Shown here: positions 13,297-13,652 of the stretch, one piece after another | How the letters are laid out: each line of letters starts with the position of its first letter | Position numbering within the stretch: position 1 is the stretch's first letter | Assembly: GCA_028293055.1 (NCBI GenBank) | Contig: JAQGLD010000111.1 | Location: 1 to 13,652 of the forward strand | Reading direction: 5' to 3' | DNA: 13,652 bases | From: Alphaproteobacteria bacterium | GTDB lineage: Bacteria; Pseudomonadota; Alphaproteobacteria; Sphingomonadales; Sphingomonadaceae | Translations under genes and position numbers: made by a program | Notes under the pieces: model-generated | Told to the model about the DNA's origin: nothing | Databases searched by the model: none | Seen by the model: only the letters and a program-made list of their open reading frames with translations

Positions 13297-13652
13297 TCGA
13301 GGCGCCCGGCGCGGCTGAGCGGCCCACCCGGATCCGCTATCTCGTCATCGCTTTGATCTTCCTGATCACGACGATCAACTATGCCGACCGCGCCACCTTC
13401 TCGATGGCCGGAAGCTCGGCCTCGGCAGAACTCGGTCTCGACAGCGTCACCATGGGCTACATCCTCAGCGCCTTCGCCTGGTCCTATGTGATCGGCCAGA
13501 TCCCCGGCGGCGCCCTCCTCGACCGCTTCGGCACGCGGCAAATCTACGCCGCGGCGATCGCGATCTGGTCGATCTTCACCTTCTTCCAGGGCTTCGTCGG
13601 CCTGATTGCCGGCCTGCCGGTGGTCGCTTCCCTGTTCGCGATGCGCTTCCTG
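13293..13652 (+). CDS. MFS transporter, hexuronate/glucarate-type, N-terminal part
   Basis: 120 codons are visible; the rest lies beyond the window. The segment after a short cytoplasmic start shows TM1 (YLVIALIFLITTINYADRAT), then MGYILSAFAWSYVIGQIPGG (TM2), the MFS loop signature LLDRFGTRQIY and two further membrane segments. INYADRAT and MGYILSAFAWSYVIGQIPGG closely follow the anion:cation symporter group that includes glucarate and hexuronate carriers (GudP/ExuT type). It most likely takes up galacturonate or a related acid released by the GH28 enzyme. The substrate is inferred from family and context. Confidence 0.88.
   Translation, partial: MIEAPGAAERPTRIRYLVIALIFLITTINYADRATFSMAGSSASAELGLDSVTMGYILSAFAWSYVIGQIPGGALLDRFGTRQIYAAAIAIWSIFTFFQGFVGLIAGLPVVASLFAMRFL

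Noticed and set aside
1..13652. CRISPR arrays, insertion sequences, phage or plasmid genes.
   Set aside because: No spaced direct repeats, transposase motifs, terminal inverted repeats or integrase-like products were seen.

Overview
The window is GC-rich DNA from what is probably an alphaproteobacterium of the Sphingomonadaceae type. The pointers are the two TonB-dependent receptors of the Xanthomonas/Caulobacter/sphingomonad oligosaccharide class, the absence of any SusD partner, and the codon use. No rRNA or marker gene is present, so the taxonomy is inference. The content reads as a proteobacterial polysaccharide-utilisation locus for pectin or a related galacturonate-containing glycan.

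The left part, on the minus strand, runs from right to left. It holds a large TonB-dependent receptor (5592-8456), a secreted alpha/beta hydrolase (4351-5553) and a type-B carboxylesterase with a twin-arginine-like leader (2774-4354); the last two genes overlap by ATGA. A 502-bp gap (2272-2773) follows, with a strong intrinsic terminator, a possible small structured RNA and a 16-bp palindrome. Beyond it lie a secreted 641-residue protein of unrecognised family, predicted to be an (alpha/alpha) toroid enzyme (346-2271), and the start of a secreted LamG-like protein coupled to it by a TGATG overlap (1-346, cut by the window edge).

The middle holds a second, paralogous TonB-dependent receptor (8688-11633, minus strand) with its own terminator. 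Both receptor genes carry the same upstream module: a 19-bp inverted repeat, exactly 11 bp, then a nearly identical 17-bp element. A second short element is shared closer to each start codon. The pair therefore looks co-regulated.

The right part reads divergently on the plus strand. A GH28 polygalacturonase-type enzyme (11861-13237) has a LacI-type palindrome over its likely promoter. After it comes a 20-codon ORF joined by ATGA overlaps at both ends, then the start of an MFS transporter of the hexuronate/glucarate group (13293 to the window end).

Working model (inference): esterases remove ester decorations, the GH28 enzyme and perhaps the unknown toroid protein cut the chain, the two receptors import oligosaccharides across the outer membrane, and the MFS protein carries released uronates across the inner membrane. 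The most novel items are the unknown secreted protein with its LamG neighbour, the shared receptor control module, the candidate sRNA or attenuator, and a GH28 enzyme whose GHG motif reads GRG.
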